A stretch of DNA of 64,000 bases from Lysobacteraceae bacterium SCN 69-320 (GCA_001725155.1 MEFP01000006.1:62001-126000), one strand, 5' to 3'; positions 27,970-38,708 are shown, numbered from the stretch's first letter. Numbers and translations are program-made. The notes: generated by a model not told the origin, from the sequence alone.

Positions 27970-28269
27970 GCAATGGCGCCTTGATGAACGGCAAAGTGTA
28001 GCAGGCAGCCTGGCCGGCGACGGTGAAGCGGCTGTCGGCGCGGATTCCGGCGCCGGAACCGGCAGATATCGCGGCGGACAGGTAGCGTTTACGTCCGCTG
28101 CGCCGTCGGACCGTTCAGATCCGCCGCAAACCGGTCGCAGGGCTGATTGCCTTATCGCCGATTCAGCCTGTTCCGGTTAAATTCTCATCAAGTCTATGGA
28201 GAAGCGCGCCCGCCCGGGTACCGGCGGGTTTCCAGCCCGCGCTTCGCCAGGTTTTTCCGGAGATGCGTA
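27970..28269. promoter_or_regulatory. Divergent intergenic region between cysS and the glycine-zipper gene
   Basis: Three hundred bases without a supportable gene. It must hold both promoters; I could not pick a -35/-10 pair with confidence. The 28170-28190 stretch is AT-rich (TTCCGGTTAAATTCTC). Confidence 0.35.
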
Positions 28270-28812
28270 ATGTCAGGTCGGGTTTTTCCGTGGTGTGCCG
28301 TTGTGCTGTCGTCGTTCCTTTCCGTTGCCCAGGCCCAGGGCGAGCGCCGCGACCTCGCCGATGAAGGCGTGCACTTCGCCTGGGCCGACGTCGTCCGCGT
28401 CGATCCGATCTATACCTACGAACGCGTCAGCCGCCCCGAGCGCGAGTGTTACGACGCCGAAGTCACGCGTCGCGACGACCGCCGCGGCAACAACACCGGC
28501 GCTACGGTTCTCGGCGCGATCATCGGCGGGGCACTGGGCAACCAGGTCGGCAAGGGCGACGGCCGCAAGGCCGCGACGATCGCCGGCGCCGTGGCCGGCG
28601 GCGCGATCGGCAACAGCGTCGGCCGCCGAGACGACGACACCTATGTCAGCAGCGAACGCCGTTGCCGCGAAGTCGACGGCGGCTACGAAGAGCGCCGCAT
28701 CAACGGCTATGACGTCGAATACCGCTATCGCGGCGAAACCTACATGTCTCGGCTGAACTACGATCCGGGCGAGCGCATACGCGTACGCGTCTCGGTGACG
28801 CCGGCCGACTGA
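28270..28812 (+). CDS. Glycine-zipper 2TM-domain protein, exported
   Basis: A 180-residue protein with a signal peptide (about 1-23, ending AQAQG) and a glycine-zipper segment at about 75-118 (GAIIGGALGNQVGKGDGRKA, then IAGAVAGGAIGNSVG), a motif found in envelope proteins of the 17-kDa antigen/RcpA-like group. The C-terminus is a charged domain (YEERRINGYDVEYRYRGETY). Likely outer-membrane or periplasmic; function not known. The ATG at 28270 follows GGAG at 28259-28262, and an upstream in-frame extension would remove the N-terminal signal character. Confidence 0.82.
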   Translation: MSGRVFPWCAVVLSSFLSVAQAQGERRDLADEGVHFAWADVVRVDPIYTYERVSRPERECYDAEVTRRDDRRGNNTGATVLGAIIGGALGNQVGKGDGRKAATIAGAVAGGAIGNSVGRRDDDTYVSSERRCREVDGGYEERRINGYDVEYRYRGETYMSRLNYDPGERIRVRVSVTPAD

Positions 28813-28912
28813 GCCGCAGATCCGGAGTCCTTTGCCTGCCGGCTGATCCCGGACCAGACGGCCGCGGGTCGGCTGGAGGGCGCTGCGCTCCGGCTGCTTA
28901 TGCTCAAGTATT

Positions 28913-28942
28913 GTTGCGCCGCGCAACGCTTCCGTGCATGAT
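28913..28942 (+). promoter_or_regulatory. Predicted arg operon promoter overlapping a palindrome
   Basis: TTGCGC (28914-28919), 17-base spacer, CATGAT (28937-28942). The -35 lies inside a perfect 15-base palindrome, GTTGCGC-C-GCGCAAC (28913-28927), which could be an operator. It is the best promoter candidate upstream of the arg leader ORF, though the -10 is weak. Confidence 0.4.
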
Positions 28943-28969
28943 CGCCCGGCCTTTTTCTCCCGCCCGCCA

Positions 28970-29074
28970 ATGACCGCGAACTATTCCGACGCCGACATCC
29001 TGACCAGCGCCCGCATGGCCGCCGGCATGACGTCGCGCGCGCGCCGACCGTTCCCGACCATCACTGCCGGGTAG
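28970..29074 (+). CDS. Putative leader peptide of the arginine operon
   Basis: An ATG-to-TAG frame of 34 codons. The last part reads MTSRARRPFPTITAG, with Arg at positions 23, 25 and 26 (codons CGC, CGC, CGA) and one earlier Arg15. It ends 30 bases before a terminator hairpin. The spacing between the Arg codons, the stop codon and the hairpin fits a classical attenuator leader. Weak points: no Shine-Dalgarno for the ATG at 28970 or for the internal ATG at 29027, and Thr/Ile codons follow the Arg codons, so the sensed amino acid is not proven. Confidence 0.45.
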   Translation: MTANYSDADILTSARMAAGMTSRARRPFPTITAG

Positions 29075-29133
29075 GTTGTCGCACAGCTTTCATCTGTATC
29101 GACGAAAAACCCGGCCTCAGCGCCGGGTTTTTT
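29066..29133 (+). promoter_or_regulatory. Candidate transcription attenuator of the arg operon
   Basis: Three mutually exclusive segments are visible. GCCGGGT at 29066-29072, overlapping the leader stop codon, can pair with ACCCGGC at 29109-29115 (antiterminator); the same ACCCGGC is the upstream arm of the terminator whose downstream arm starts at 29122. A ribosome stalled at the Arg codons (29036-29047) would leave the first segment free, while one reaching the stop would cover it and allow termination. Confidence 0.5.
29105..29133 (+). terminator. Terminator hairpin inside the arg leader
   Basis: AAAAACCCGGC (29105-29115) and its perfect complement (29122-29132) enclose CTCAGC, with a T-run to 29133. 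It ends 54 bases before the argF' start codon, so it would end transcription before the operon unless disrupted. Confidence 0.85.
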
Positions 29134-29187
29134 CTTGTTCGCAACGAACTCCCGGACACCAGGCCCACCGCCACTCCGAGGATTTCG

Positions 29188-30198
29188 ATGACCCCGCGCC
29201 ATTTCCTGAACACCAACGACTGGTCCCGCGCCGAGCTTGACGCGCTGCTGGAGCAGGCCGCCCGCTACAAGCAGAGCAAGCTCGGCCGGGAAATGGCCGG
29301 CAAGTCCATCGCACTGCTGTTCTTCAATCCGTCGATGCGCACGCGTACGAGCTTCGAACTCGGCGCGTTCCAGCTCGGCGGCCATGCGGTAGTGCTGGAG
29401 CCGGGCAAGGCGGCCTGGCCGATCGAGTTCGAACCCGGCGCGATCATGGAAGGCGACACCGAGGAACACATCGCCGAAGTCGCACGCGTGCTGTCGCGCT
29501 ATGTCGACCTGATCGGCGTGCGCGCGTTTCCGAAGTTCCAGCACTGGGAAGTCGATCGCGAGGACCGCGTGCTCAAGGCCTTCGCCCAGTACGCGACCGT
29601 GCCGGTCATCAATCTCGAGACCATCACTCATCCCTGCCAGGAACTGGCCCACATCCTCGCGCTGCAGGAGCATTTTGGTTCGCTGCAGCGCAAGAAGTAT
29701 GTGCTCACCTGGACCTATCACCCCAAGCCGCTGAATACCGCCGTGGCCAATTCGGCGCTGCTCATCGCCACCCGCTTCGGCATGGACGTGACGCTGCTGT
29801 GTCCGACGCCGGACTACGTGCTCGACGCGCGCTACATGGAGCTCGCGCAGCGCAATGCCGCCGAGAGCGGCGGTTCGCTGGCCGTCAGCCACGACATCGA
29901 AGCGAGCTACCGGGGCGCCGACGTGGTCTATGCCAAGAGCTGGGGCGCGCTGCCGTTCTTCGGCAAGTGGGAGCAGGAAAAGCCGATCCGCGAAGCGCAC
30001 CGCCATTTCATCGTCGATGAAGCCAAGATGGCGCTGACGAACAACGGCGTGTTCAGTCATTGCCTGCCGCTGCGCCGCAACGTCAAGGCCACCGACGCGG
30101 TCATGGATTCGCCGGCCTGCATCGCCGTCGACGAAGCCGAAAACCGCCTGCACGTGCAGAAGGCCATCATGGCCGCGCTGCTGAATCCGTCGCGCTGA
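29188..30198 (+). CDS. argF': N-acetylornithine carbamoyltransferase
   Basis: A 336-residue transcarbamylase that makes N-acetylcitrulline from N-acetylornithine and carbamoyl phosphate, the Xanthomonas route. The carbamoyl phosphate motif appears as [20 protein letters not shown] (STRT-type in ordinary OTCases), and position 92 is Glu within EGDTEEHI, the residue that marks acetylornithine rather than succinylornithine enzymes. [12 protein letters not shown] and the late [16 protein letters not shown] block (with the Lys that is carboxylated in the X. campestris enzyme) are present. It is the first gene after the attenuator and lies 38 bases before argG. Confidence 0.93.
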   Translation: MTPRHFLNTNDWSRAELDALLEQAARYKQSKLGREMAGKSIALLFFNPSMRTRTSFELGAFQLGGHAVVLEPGKAAWPIEFEPGAIMEGDTEEHIAEVARVLSRYVDLIGVRAFPKFQHWEVDREDRVLKAFAQYATVPVINLETITHPCQELAHILALQEHFGSLQRKKYVLTWTYHPKPLNTAVANSALLIATRFGMDVTLLCPTPDYVLDARYMELAQRNAAESGGSLAVSHDIEASYRGADVVYAKSWGALPFFGKWEQEKPIREAHRHFIVDEAKMALTNNGVFSHCLPLRRNVKATDAVMDSPACIAVDEAENRLHVQKAIMAALLNPSR

Positions 30199-30236
30199 TC
30201 CGCGCCGCCGCTTCCGCCACTTCTGGAATATTCCCC

Positions 30237-31451
30237 ATGTCCGATACGAACAGCGCTGCCGCCAAGGACGTCGTCCTCGCGTTTTCCGGCGGTCTCGATA
30301 CGAGCTTCTGCATTCCCTATCTGCAGGAACGCGGCTACGCCGTGCATACGGTATTCGCCGACACCGGCGGCGTCGACGCCGAAGAACGCGCTTATATCGA
30401 GGTGCGTGCCGCGGAACTCGGCGCCGCGAGCCACGTGACCGTCGACGGCGGTCCGGCGATCTGGTCCGGCTTCGTCAAGCCCTTCGTCCAGGCCGGCGAG
30501 GGCTATCAGGGCCAGTACCCGCTGCTCGTGTCCGACCGCTATCTGATCGTCGAGGCGGCGCTCGCGCGCTGCGCCGAAATCGGCACGCGGCGCATCGCGC
30601 ACGGCTGCACCGGCATGGGCAACGACCAGGTCCGCTTCGACCTCGCGGTCAAGGCGTTAGGCGACTACGAAATCCTCGCGCCGATCCGCGAGATCCAGCG
30701 CGACCACAAGGAAGTGCGTGCCTACGAGCAGCAGTATCTGGAGCAGCGCGGCTTCGCCGTGCGCGCCAAGCAGAAGAGCTACACGATCAACGAGAACCTG
30801 CTCGGCCTGACCATGTCCGGCGGCGAAATCGACCGCTGGGAAGCGCCCGGCGCGGGCGCGCGCGGCTGGTGTGCGCCGCGCGCCGAATGGCCGGCGCAGG
30901 CGCTGCGGCTGCAGGTGACTTTCGAGCAGGGCGAGGCGGTGGCGCTCGACGGTGAGCGCATGGCGGGCCATGCCATCCTCGCCCGGCTCAACGCCGCGCT
31001 GGCGCCTTACGGCGTCGGCCGCGGCATCTATACCGGCGATACGACCATCGGCCTCAAGGGGCGCATCATCTTCGAAGCGCCGGGTCTGATCGCGCTGCTG
31101 ACCGCGCATCGCGCGCTCGAGGAGGCGGTACTGACGCGGCATCAGAACCGCTTCAAGCCCGAGGTCGCGCGGCGCTGGGTCGAGCTGGTCTACGAAGGCT
31201 TCTATCACGACCCGCTGAAGACCGATCTTGAAGCGTTCCTCGCTTCCAGCCAGCGCTGCGTCAATGGTACGGTCACCCTGGAAACCGACGGCGGCAACGT
31301 GCACGCGGTCGCGATCCGGTCGCCGCACATCCTCAATGCCAAGGGCGCGACCTATGCGCAGTCGGCCGACTGGGGCGTCGCCGAGGCCGAAGGCTTCATT
31401 CGCCTGTACGGCATGAGTTCCACGCTGTGGGCCGAGGTCAATCGCTCGTGA
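30237..31451 (+). CDS. argG: Argininosuccinate synthase
   Basis: A 404-residue ATP-dependent ligase joining citrulline and aspartate. The nucleotide PP-loop is [11 protein letters not shown] near residue 15; [13 protein letters not shown] and [10 protein letters not shown] follow. The ATG at 30237 starts the family's N-terminus; a longer frame inside argF' is not coding. Its stop overlaps the GTG of the deacetylase gene (GTGA, 31448-31451). In the acetylcitrulline route the citrulline comes from the next gene's product. Confidence 0.95.
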   Translation: MSDTNSAAAKDVVLAFSGGLDTSFCIPYLQERGYAVHTVFADTGGVDAEERAYIEVRAAELGAASHVTVDGGPAIWSGFVKPFVQAGEGYQGQYPLLVSDRYLIVEAALARCAEIGTRRIAHGCTGMGNDQVRFDLAVKALGDYEILAPIREIQRDHKEVRAYEQQYLEQRGFAVRAKQKSYTINENLLGLTMSGGEIDRWEAPGAGARGWCAPRAEWPAQALRLQVTFEQGEAVALDGERMAGHAILARLNAALAPYGVGRGIYTGDTTIGLKGRIIFEAPGLIALLTAHRALEEAVLTRHQNRFKPEVARRWVELVYEGFYHDPLKTDLEAFLASSQRCVNGTVTLETDGGNVHAVAIRSPHILNAKGATYAQSADWGVAEAEGFIRLYGMSSTLWAEVNRS

Positions 31452-32557
31452 GCGCAGACCCTTCTCTGCTCGCACGCTGCCTGGAGCATCTGCGCGCGCT
31501 GGTTTCCTACGACACGCAGAATCCGCCGCGTGCGATCGGCACCGGCGGCATCTTCGACTACCTGCAGGCGCAGCTGCCGGGCTTTACCCATCGCGTGACC
31601 GACTTCGGCGCCGGCGCGGTCAGCCTGTATTCGGTGCGCGGCGCGCCACGCTTCCTGATCAACGTGCATCTGGACACGGTGCCGGTCACGCCGACCTGGA
31701 CGCGCAATCCGTTCGAGCTGCTGGTCACCGAGGATCGCGCGATCGGCATGGGCGCCTGCGACATCAAGGGCGCGGCGGCGGCGATGGTGGCCGCGGCGCA
31801 GGTCGCCGACGGCGACTGCGCGTTCCTGTTTTCCTCCGACGAGGAAGCCAACGACGCGCGCTGCATCGCCGGCTTCCTGGCCGAAAAGCACGCGTTCGAC
31901 GCCGTGCTCGTGGCCGAGCCGACGAAGGCCGAGGCCGTGCTCGCGCATCGCGGCATCAGTTCGGTGCGTCTGCGTTTCGCCGGTCGCGCGGGTCATGCCT
32001 CGGCGGCGAGCGCAGCCGGCGACAGCGCCGTGCATCAGGCGCTGCGCTGGGGCGAACGCGCGCTCGCGTACGCGGAGTCGCTCGCGCATCATCGCTTCGG
32101 CGGTCTGACCGGCCTGCGCTTCAACATCGGCCGCATCGAAGGCGGCATCAAGGCCAACGTCATCGCACCGTCGTGCGAAGTGCGCTTCGGCTTCCGGCCG
32201 CTGCCGACCATGTCCACGGAAGGATTGCTGGAAGCGTTCCGCACGGCCGGTCCGGCCTTGCCGGCGGAATTCGAACCCACGTTCTACGGCGCCTCGCTGC
32301 CGGCCGGCGACACGGCGGCAGCCGAAACGCGCCGGCTGGCCGCGCGCGACGTGGCCGACGAACTGGGCCTGCCGATCGGCAATGCGGTGGACTTCTGGAC
32401 CGAAGCCGCGCTGTTCTCGGCCGCCGGCCACACCAGCCTGGTCTACGGTCCCGGCGACATCGCCCAGGCGCACAGCGCCGACGAATGGGTTGCCTTGGAT
32501 CAATTGCAGCAAGTCACCGAAAGCTACGTACGGATCATTACGCATGGCCGCCACTAA
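31448..32557 (+). CDS. argE': N-acetylcitrulline deacetylase (M20 family)
   Basis: A 369-residue M20 metallohydrolase. Metal ligands appear in VHLDTVPV (His, Asp), MGACDIKGA (bridging Asp), SSDEEAND (catalytic Glu pair) and late in the [11 protein letters not shown] block. In this cluster it should deacetylate N-acetylcitrulline, made by ArgF', to citrulline for ArgG; assignment rests on the neighbours since the fold is shared with ArgE and DapE. The GTG start at 31448 is coupled to argG. Its 3' end overlaps argB by 14 bases. Confidence 0.88.
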   Translation: MSADPSLLARCLEHLRALVSYDTQNPPRAIGTGGIFDYLQAQLPGFTHRVTDFGAGAVSLYSVRGAPRFLINVHLDTVPVTPTWTRNPFELLVTEDRAIGMGACDIKGAAAAMVAAAQVADGDCAFLFSSDEEANDARCIAGFLAEKHAFDAVLVAEPTKAEAVLAHRGISSVRLRFAGRAGHASAASAAGDSAVHQALRWGERALAYAESLAHHRFGGLTGLRFNIGRIEGGIKANVIAPSCEVRFGFRPLPTMSTEGLLEAFRTAGPALPAEFEPTFYGASLPAGDTAAAETRRLAARDVADELGLPIGNAVDFWTEAALFSAAGHTSLVYGPGDIAQAHSADEWVALDQLQQVTESYVRIITHGRH

Positions 32558-33860
32558 GGACGTTCGCCAGACCATCGTGCGCCTGCTGTCGAGCATGGCC
32601 AGCGCCAAGGAAATCCATCAGTACCTCAAGCGCTTTTCGCAGCTCGACGCCAAGCGCTTCGCCGTGGTCAAGGTCGGCGGCGCCGTGCTGCGCGACGACC
32701 TCGATGCACTGACCTCGTCGCTGGCATTCCTGCAGCAGGTCGGCCTGACGCCGATCGTCGTGCATGGCGCCGGTCCGCAGCTCGACGAACAGCTGGCGGC
32801 CGCCGGCATCGTCAAGCAGACCGTCGACGGCTTGCGCGTGACGTCGCCCGAGGCGCTGGCCATCGTGCGCCGCGTGATGCAGAGCGAGAACCTGCGCCTG
32901 GTCGAGTCGCTGCAGACCCTCGACGTGCGCGCGACCTCGGTCGTCGGCGGCGTATTCGAGTCGGCTTATCTCGACCGCGAGCGCCTGGGCCTCGTCGGCG
33001 AAGTGCAGGGCGTCAACCTCGCGCCGATCGAGGCCAGCCTCAACGCCGGCTCGATTCCGGTCATCGCGAGCCTCGGCGAAACCGTCGGCGGGCAGATCCT
33101 CAACATCAACGCCGATTTCGCCGCGAATGAACTCGTGCAGGTGCTGCAGCCGTACAAGATCATCTTCCTGACCGGCACCGGCGGCCTGCTCGACGGCGAG
33201 GGCAGGGTCATCGACTCGATCAACCTGTCGACCGAGTACGAACACCTGATGGCGCAGCCCTGGATCAACGGCGGCATGCGCCTGAAGATCGAACAGATCC
33301 GCGATCTGCTCGACAACCTGCCGCTGGCCTCGTCAGTGTCGATCACCCGGCCGGCGGAACTGGCCAAGGAACTGTTCACGCACAAGGGCTCGGGCACCCT
33401 GATCCGCCGGGGTGAAAAGGTGCTGCGCTTCGATTCCTGGGACGGCGTGGATCAGTCGCGCCTGCGCACGCTGATCGAATCGAGCTTCGGCCGCCGCCTC
33501 GTCGAGGACTATTTCGAACGCACCGCGCCGCTGCGCGTCTACATCAGCGAGAACTACCGCACGGCCGTGATCCTGACGCTTGCCGAGGGCCTGACCTATC
33601 TCGACAAGTTCGCCGTGCTCGACGAGGCCCAGGGCGAAGGTCTCGGGCGCGCGGTCTGGCAGGTCATGCGCGAGGAAAATCCGCGCCTGTTCTGGCGTTC
33701 GCGCCACGGCAACCTCGTCAATCCGTTCTACTACGCGGAATCCGACGGCTGCTACAAACAGGAGAAATGGAAAGTGTTCTGGTACGGCTTCGGCGATTTC
33801 CCGACCATCGAGCGCTGCGTCGAGCATTGCCGCAGCCGTCCGGCGACCCTGATCGGCTGA
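32544..33860 (+). CDS. argB: Bifunctional N-acetylglutamate synthase/kinase
   Basis: A 438-residue fusion. Residues about 1-285 are an amino-acid kinase domain ([56 protein letters not shown]); about 290-438 are a GNAT-type NAT domain ([44 protein letters not shown]). The same architecture in X. campestris catalyses both acetyl transfer to glutamate and phosphorylation of N-acetylglutamate, and resembles vertebrate NAGS. It replaces separate argA/argJ functions. The ATG at 32544 overlaps the preceding gene; argC starts 10 bases after the stop. Arginine feedback on the enzyme is likely. Confidence 0.93.
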   Translation: MAATKDVRQTIVRLLSSMASAKEIHQYLKRFSQLDAKRFAVVKVGGAVLRDDLDALTSSLAFLQQVGLTPIVVHGAGPQLDEQLAAAGIVKQTVDGLRVTSPEALAIVRRVMQSENLRLVESLQTLDVRATSVVGGVFESAYLDRERLGLVGEVQGVNLAPIEASLNAGSIPVIASLGETVGGQILNINADFAANELVQVLQPYKIIFLTGTGGLLDGEGRVIDSINLSTEYEHLMAQPWINGGMRLKIEQIRDLLDNLPLASSVSITRPAELAKELFTHKGSGTLIRRGEKVLRFDSWDGVDQSRLRTLIESSFGRRLVEDYFERTAPLRVYISENYRTAVILTLAEGLTYLDKFAVLDEAQGEGLGRAVWQVMREENPRLFWRSRHGNLVNPFYYAESDGCYKQEKWKVFWYGFGDFPTIERCVEHCRSRPATLIG

Positions 33861-33870
33861 GGAGGCACTC

Positions 33871-34827
33871 ATGAAGACCGTAGGCATCATCGGCGCGCGC
33901 GGCCACACCGGCGCCGAGCTCATCCGCCTGATCGCCGGCCATCCAGAGCTGGAACTGGCCTTCGTCTCTTCGCGCGAACTCGACGGCCATGCCGTCGCCG
34001 ACACGGTTCCGGCATATGCCGGAACCTTGCGCTACAGCAATCTCGATGCGGATGCGACCGCGTGCGCCGACGTCGACGCCGTCGTGCTGGCGCTGCCCAA
34101 CGGCAAGGCCGCGCCCTATGTCGAGGCGATCACGGCGGCCGCGCCGCAGCGCGTCATCGTCGACCTGTCGGCCGACTACCGCTTCGACCGGCAGTGGTAT
34201 TACGGCCTGCCCGAACTCACGCGCGCGGGCTATGCCGGCCAGACCCTGATCAGCAATCCGGGCTGCTATGCGACGGCGATGCAACTCGCGATCGCGCCGC
34301 TGGTCGAGGACCTTGCCGCGCCGCCGGCCTGCTTCGGCGTGTCGGGCTATTCCGGCGCCGGCACCACGCCCTCGGACAAGAACGACACGGACAAGCTGCG
34401 CGACAACCTGATGCCGTACTCGCTGACCGGCCACGTGCACGAGCGCGAAGTCAGCGAACAGCTCGGGTTGCCGGTGGAATTCATGCCGCATGTCGCGCCG
34501 CATTTCCGCGGCATCACCCTGACTGCGAATCTCTGGCTGCGCCAGCCGACCACGCGCGAGGCCGTGCGCGAACGCTATGCGCAGCGCTATGCCGGCGAGC
34601 CGCTGGTGCGCCTCGTCGACGAGGCGCCCTGGGTCAGCCAGATCGCCGGTCGCCATCACTGCGAGATCGGCGCGTTCGCGCTGGCCAAGGGCGGCAAGCG
34701 TATCGTCGTCGTCGCCACGCTGGACAACCTGCTCAAGGGGGCCGCGACGCAGGCGTTGCAGAACCTCAATCGTGCGCTCGGATTCGACGAATTCAGCGCG
34801 ATCCAGGGCTACGGAGAACTCGCATGA
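33871..34827 (+). CDS. argC: N-acetyl-gamma-glutamyl-phosphate reductase
   Basis: A 318-residue NADPH-dependent reductase, third step of arginine synthesis. The nucleotide motif is [13 protein letters not shown], and the thioester Cys132 lies in [13 protein letters not shown]; the HVHEREV and HVAPHFRGI blocks hold the general-base His. Length fits the family. GAGG precedes the start at 33871 and the stop overlaps argH by four bases. Confidence 0.95.
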   Translation: MKTVGIIGARGHTGAELIRLIAGHPELELAFVSSRELDGHAVADTVPAYAGTLRYSNLDADATACADVDAVVLALPNGKAAPYVEAITAAAPQRVIVDLSADYRFDRQWYYGLPELTRAGYAGQTLISNPGCYATAMQLAIAPLVEDLAAPPACFGVSGYSGAGTTPSDKNDTDKLRDNLMPYSLTGHVHEREVSEQLGLPVEFMPHVAPHFRGITLTANLWLRQPTTREAVRERYAQRYAGEPLVRLVDEAPWVSQIAGRHHCEIGAFALAKGGKRIVVVATLDNLLKGAATQALQNLNRALGFDEFSAIQGYGELA

Positions 34828-36122
34828 GCGGACTGCTCTGGCAGAAGGAAGGTGTGGAAGTCGATCCGCGCATCATGCGCTTCCTGGCCGGCGACGACGT
34901 GCTGCTCGATCGCGAGCTGTTCCTGCACGACGTGCAGGCGAGCAAGGCGCATGTCGAAGGTCTGGCGCGGATCGGCCTGCTCGATGCGGGCGAGTGCGCG
35001 GCGCTGCTGCGCGAGCTCGATTGTCTCGCCGAGGATTTCTCGTCCGGCAGCTTCGTGCTCGATGAGCGCTACGAGGACGGCCATTCGGCGATCGAGGCGC
35101 GCCTGACCGAACGCCTCGGCGATGCCGGTCGCAAGGTGCATACAGGCCGCAGCCGCAACGACCAGGTGCTGGTCGCTTCGAGGTTGTGGCTCAAGGCGCA
35201 GTTGAACGAGCTGATCGCGTACTGCACCGGTGCGGCGCGCGCCTGTCTCGACCGCGCCGCGGCCGAGTCGCTGCCGATGCCGGGCTATACGCATCTGCAG
35301 CGCGCCGTGGTGTCGTCGACGGCGATGTGGTTCGCCGGTTTCGCCGAGGCCTTCATCGACGATGCGCGCCGCGCGCGCGACACGCTCGCGCTGATCGACG
35401 CGAACCCGCTCGGCACGGCCGCCGGCTACGGTGTCAATCTGCCGCTGGACCGCGATTTCACGACGCAGCGTCTCGGCTTCGCTCGGCTGCAGGTGTCGCC
35501 GATCTATGCGCAGCTGTCGCGCGGCAAGTTCGAGCTCGCCGCGCTGGACGCGCTGGCCTCGGCATTGCTCGACCTGCGCCGGCTGGCCTGGGACCTGAGC
35601 CTGTTCACGACGGCCGAATACGGTTTCGTCGCCTTGCCGGCGGCGTATACGACCGGCTCGTCGATCATGCCGAACAAGCGCAACCCGGACGTGATCGAAC
35701 TGATGCGCGCGAGCTATGCGGCCGTGGCCGCGGCGCGCTGCGAGGTCGAACAGCTGCTGTCGCTGCCGTCGGGTTACCAGCGCGATCTGCAGTTCAGCAA
35801 GGGCTCCATCGTGCACGGCTTCGGTCGCGGGCTGGCGGCGCTCGCGTTGCTGCCGGACCTGTTGCGCGCGTTCGCCTGGAATGCCGATGCATTGGCCTCG
35901 GCGATCGAACCGGCCATGTACGCAACCGACGTCGCGATCGAGCAGGCCGCCGCCGGCGTGCCGTTCCGCGATGCGTATCGCCGGGCAGCGGAAACTGCGG
36001 CGAGCGCCGGGGAAGGGCGCAGCCCGCAGGCCAGCCTCGCCGCGCGCGTGTCGCCGGGCGGCGCGGCCGATCTGCGGCTCGGTGAGCTCGAGGCGCGCTG
36101 GCAGGCGCTGGCCGTCGCATGA
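34824..36122 (+). CDS. argH: Argininosuccinate lyase
   Basis: A 432-residue lyase releasing arginine and fumarate. Superfamily signatures are [20 protein letters not shown], and the flexible catalytic loop [12 protein letters not shown]. The N-terminus [20 protein letters not shown] and the shorter total length than E. coli ArgH look like the Xanthomonas type. The ATG at 34824 overlaps the argC stop and its own stop overlaps proB, both by four bases. Confidence 0.95.
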   Translation: MSGLLWQKEGVEVDPRIMRFLAGDDVLLDRELFLHDVQASKAHVEGLARIGLLDAGECAALLRELDCLAEDFSSGSFVLDERYEDGHSAIEARLTERLGDAGRKVHTGRSRNDQVLVASRLWLKAQLNELIAYCTGAARACLDRAAAESLPMPGYTHLQRAVVSSTAMWFAGFAEAFIDDARRARDTLALIDANPLGTAAGYGVNLPLDRDFTTQRLGFARLQVSPIYAQLSRGKFELAALDALASALLDLRRLAWDLSLFTTAEYGFVALPAAYTTGSSIMPNKRNPDVIELMRASYAAVAAARCEVEQLLSLPSGYQRDLQFSKGSIVHGFGRGLAALALLPDLLRAFAWNADALASAIEPAMYATDVAIEQAAAGVPFRDAYRRAAETAASAGEGRSPQASLAARVSPGGAADLRLGELEARWQALAVA

Positions 36123-37270
36123 GACCTCTGCATGCGGAACAGGCGTTGCCGCGCTGGCGTCGCGCCGTGCTCAAGGTCGGCAGCAGCCTGCTCGCGGCCA
36201 ACGGCGGCGGGCTCAGCACGCGTCATGCACTGGGCCTCGCCGAGTTCATCGCGGCCAGCCATCGCGCCGGCCGTGAGATCGTGCTCGTGTCCTCGGGCGC
36301 CGTTGCGGCCGGCCGCTCGCTGGTGCGTGCGCAGCCCGAAGCGGCGCATGGCCTGGCCGCGCGTCAGGCGCTCGCAGCGCTCGGCCAGACCACCGTCGTC
36401 GCACTGTGGCAGCGCTTCTTCGACCGGCCCGTTGCGCAGGTGCTGCTGACTCATGACGACCTGCGCAATCGTCGCCGCTATCTGAATGCGCGGGCAACCC
36501 TGCGCGAGCTGCTGAATCTCGGCGCGCTGCCGATCATCAACGAGAACGACACGGTCGCCGTCGACGAGCTCAAGCTCGGCGACAACGACAACCTCGCCGC
36601 GATCGTCGCCGCGCTCGTCGATGCCGACCTGCTGCTGATCGCCAGCGACATCGCCGGCCTGTATTCGGCCGACCCGCGCAGCGACGCGGATGCCGAACCG
36701 GTCAACGAAGTCGCCGCAGTGACGCCGGCCATCCTGGCCATGGCCGGCGGTGCCGGCACGGCCGCGGGTACCGGCGGCATGCGCACCAAGCTCGACGCGG
36801 CGGTCAAGGCTGCCACGGCCGGTATCGGCACCGTGCTGTTCGACGGCACCGACGCGCAGGCACTGCGCCTGCTCGCGGTCGATCGTCTGCGCGGCACGCA
36901 TTTCCTGGCCGGCGCGACGCGCCTGCAGGCGCGCAAATACTGGCTGCGCCATGCGCCGCTGGCCGGCGGCCGCATCCAGGTCGATGCGGGCGCGGCACGC
37001 GCGCTGCTCAGCGGCGGCGCTTCGCTGCTGCCGGGCGGCATCGTCGGCGTCAGCGGCGATTTCGCGCGCGGCGACATGGTGGAGATCGAGACCGCGCGCG
37101 AGGCCGGCGCGGCCATCGTCGCGCGCGGCATCAGCCAGTATGCCGCCGGCGAAGTGCGCCGCATCGCCGGGCGCAAGTCGGCCGACATCGAGCCCGTGCT
37201 CGGCTATAGCTACGGCGAGACCGTCGTTCACCGCGACGACCTCGTCGCCACCAGCGGAGCGGAAGCATGA
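36119..37270 (+). CDS. proB: Glutamate 5-kinase
   Basis: A 383-residue enzyme for the first step of proline synthesis. The N-terminal amino-acid kinase domain (about 15-260) carries [36 protein letters not shown] and [12 protein letters not shown]; the C-terminal about 285-370 is a PUA domain ([20 protein letters not shown]). Proline feedback inhibition is usual for the family. It is coupled to argH and proA by ATGA overlaps, placing proline and arginine synthesis on one transcript, sharing glutamate as precursor. Confidence 0.95.
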   Translation: MRPLHAEQALPRWRRAVLKVGSSLLAANGGGLSTRHALGLAEFIAASHRAGREIVLVSSGAVAAGRSLVRAQPEAAHGLAARQALAALGQTTVVALWQRFFDRPVAQVLLTHDDLRNRRRYLNARATLRELLNLGALPIINENDTVAVDELKLGDNDNLAAIVAALVDADLLLIASDIAGLYSADPRSDADAEPVNEVAAVTPAILAMAGGAGTAAGTGGMRTKLDAAVKAATAGIGTVLFDGTDAQALRLLAVDRLRGTHFLAGATRLQARKYWLRHAPLAGGRIQVDAGAARALLSGGASLLPGGIVGVSGDFARGDMVEIETAREAGAAIVARGISQYAAGEVRRIAGRKSADIEPVLGYSYGETVVHRDDLVATSGAEA

Positions 37271-38529
37271 CGACGAGCGTGCGCGAACAAGCCCTGGCCT
37301 GCCGCCAAGCGGCTCAGGCCATCGCCGAACTCGATGCGGCCGCGCGCCGCCGCCTGCTGGAGGGCATGGCCGACGCATTGGCCGCCGACGAGGCGGCGAT
37401 CCTCGGCGCCAACGCGCAGGACATGGCCGCGGCCGCTGCGCGCGGCACCGCGCCGGCGCTGCTCGATCGCCTGCGTCTGGATGCGGCCCGTCTCGCGGCG
37501 ATGGTCGCCGGCGTGCGCCACGTTGCCGGTCTGCCGGATCCGGTCGGCCAGGTCACGCGCAGCGAACGGCGCGCCGACGGCCTGCTGATCGAGCGCGTGC
37601 GCGTGCCGCTCGGCGTCGTCGCGATGATCTACGAGGCACGTCCGAACGTGACTGCGGATGCGGCCGCGCTTTGCCTCAAGGCCGGCAACGGCGTGATCCT
37701 GCGCGGCGGCTCCGAGGCGCAGCAGTCCAACCGTGCGATTGCCGCGGCGCTGGCCCGGGCGCTGACTGCCTGCGGCATCAGCCCGGCCGCGGTCAGCGTG
37801 CTCGCGGACCTGCGCCGCGAGAGCATGATCGAGCTGCTGCAGCTCAGCGACATCGTCGACCTCGCGATTCCGCGTGGCGGCGAAGGCCTGATCCGCTTCG
37901 TCGCCGAGCATGCGCGCGTGCCGGTCATCAAGCACTACAAGGGTGTCTGTCACCTGTTCGTCGATGCGAGCGCCGACGACGCACTCGCGCTGGGTCTGCT
38001 GATCGACGGCAAGACCACGCGTCCGGCGGTCTGCAATGCATTGGAGACCTTGCTCGTGCATGCCGACATCGCGCCGCGCTGGCTGCCGCAGGCCGCGGCC
38101 GCCTTGCAGGCGCGCGGTGTGGAACTGCGCGGCTGCGAACGTGCGCGTGCCCTGGTGCCGGCGATGAAGGAAGCCACGGATGCGGACTACGCGGCCGAGT
38201 TCCTCGATCTGATCCTGGCCGTGCGCGTGGTCGACGATGTCGAACAGGCGATCGCGCATATCCGCCGCTACGGCTCCGACCATACCGAAGTCATCGCCAC
38301 GGGCGAGGAGCGCCAGGCCCGGCGTTTCGTGCAGGCGCTGCGCTGCGCCGTCGTCATGGTCAACGCGTCCTCGCGCTTCAGCGACGGCGGCGAACTCGGC
38401 CTCGGTGCCGAGATCGGCATTTCGACGACGCGCCTGCATGCCTACGGACCGATGGGCGCCGAATCGCTGACGATCGAGCGCTATGTGGTGCGCGGCACAG
38501 GGCAGGTGAGGCACCCGACGTCGCGCTGA
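37267..38529 (+). CDS. proA: Gamma-glutamyl phosphate reductase
   Basis: A 420-residue aldehyde-dehydrogenase-superfamily enzyme reducing glutamyl-5-phosphate to the semialdehyde. Visible are [44 protein letters not shown], the catalytic Cys in [14 protein letters not shown], and [20 protein letters not shown]. It closes the arg-pro operon. No clear terminator with a U-tract follows. Confidence 0.96.
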   Translation: MTTSVREQALACRQAAQAIAELDAAARRRLLEGMADALAADEAAILGANAQDMAAAAARGTAPALLDRLRLDAARLAAMVAGVRHVAGLPDPVGQVTRSERRADGLLIERVRVPLGVVAMIYEARPNVTADAAALCLKAGNGVILRGGSEAQQSNRAIAAALARALTACGISPAAVSVLADLRRESMIELLQLSDIVDLAIPRGGEGLIRFVAEHARVPVIKHYKGVCHLFVDASADDALALGLLIDGKTTRPAVCNALETLLVHADIAPRWLPQAAAALQARGVELRGCERARALVPAMKEATDADYAAEFLDLILAVRVVDDVEQAIAHIRRYGSDHTEVIATGEERQARRFVQALRCAVVMVNASSRFSDGGELGLGAEIGISTTRLHAYGPMGAESLTIERYVVRGTGQVRHPTSR

Positions 38530-38708
38530 GCGGTTTGCGTATGGTGCAGGCCGCCGGCCGCGCGCCGGCAGCCGTTCAGACGCCGTATGCCGGCCTCTGC
38601 GCCAAGGCGTGCGCACCATGCCATCAGTTGGGGCAAATACCTGCAACCAGCGGCCCCCGACGCACATCCAACTCCAGGCAAGTGCAGCAACCCCCTGGAG
38701 TACGCGCC

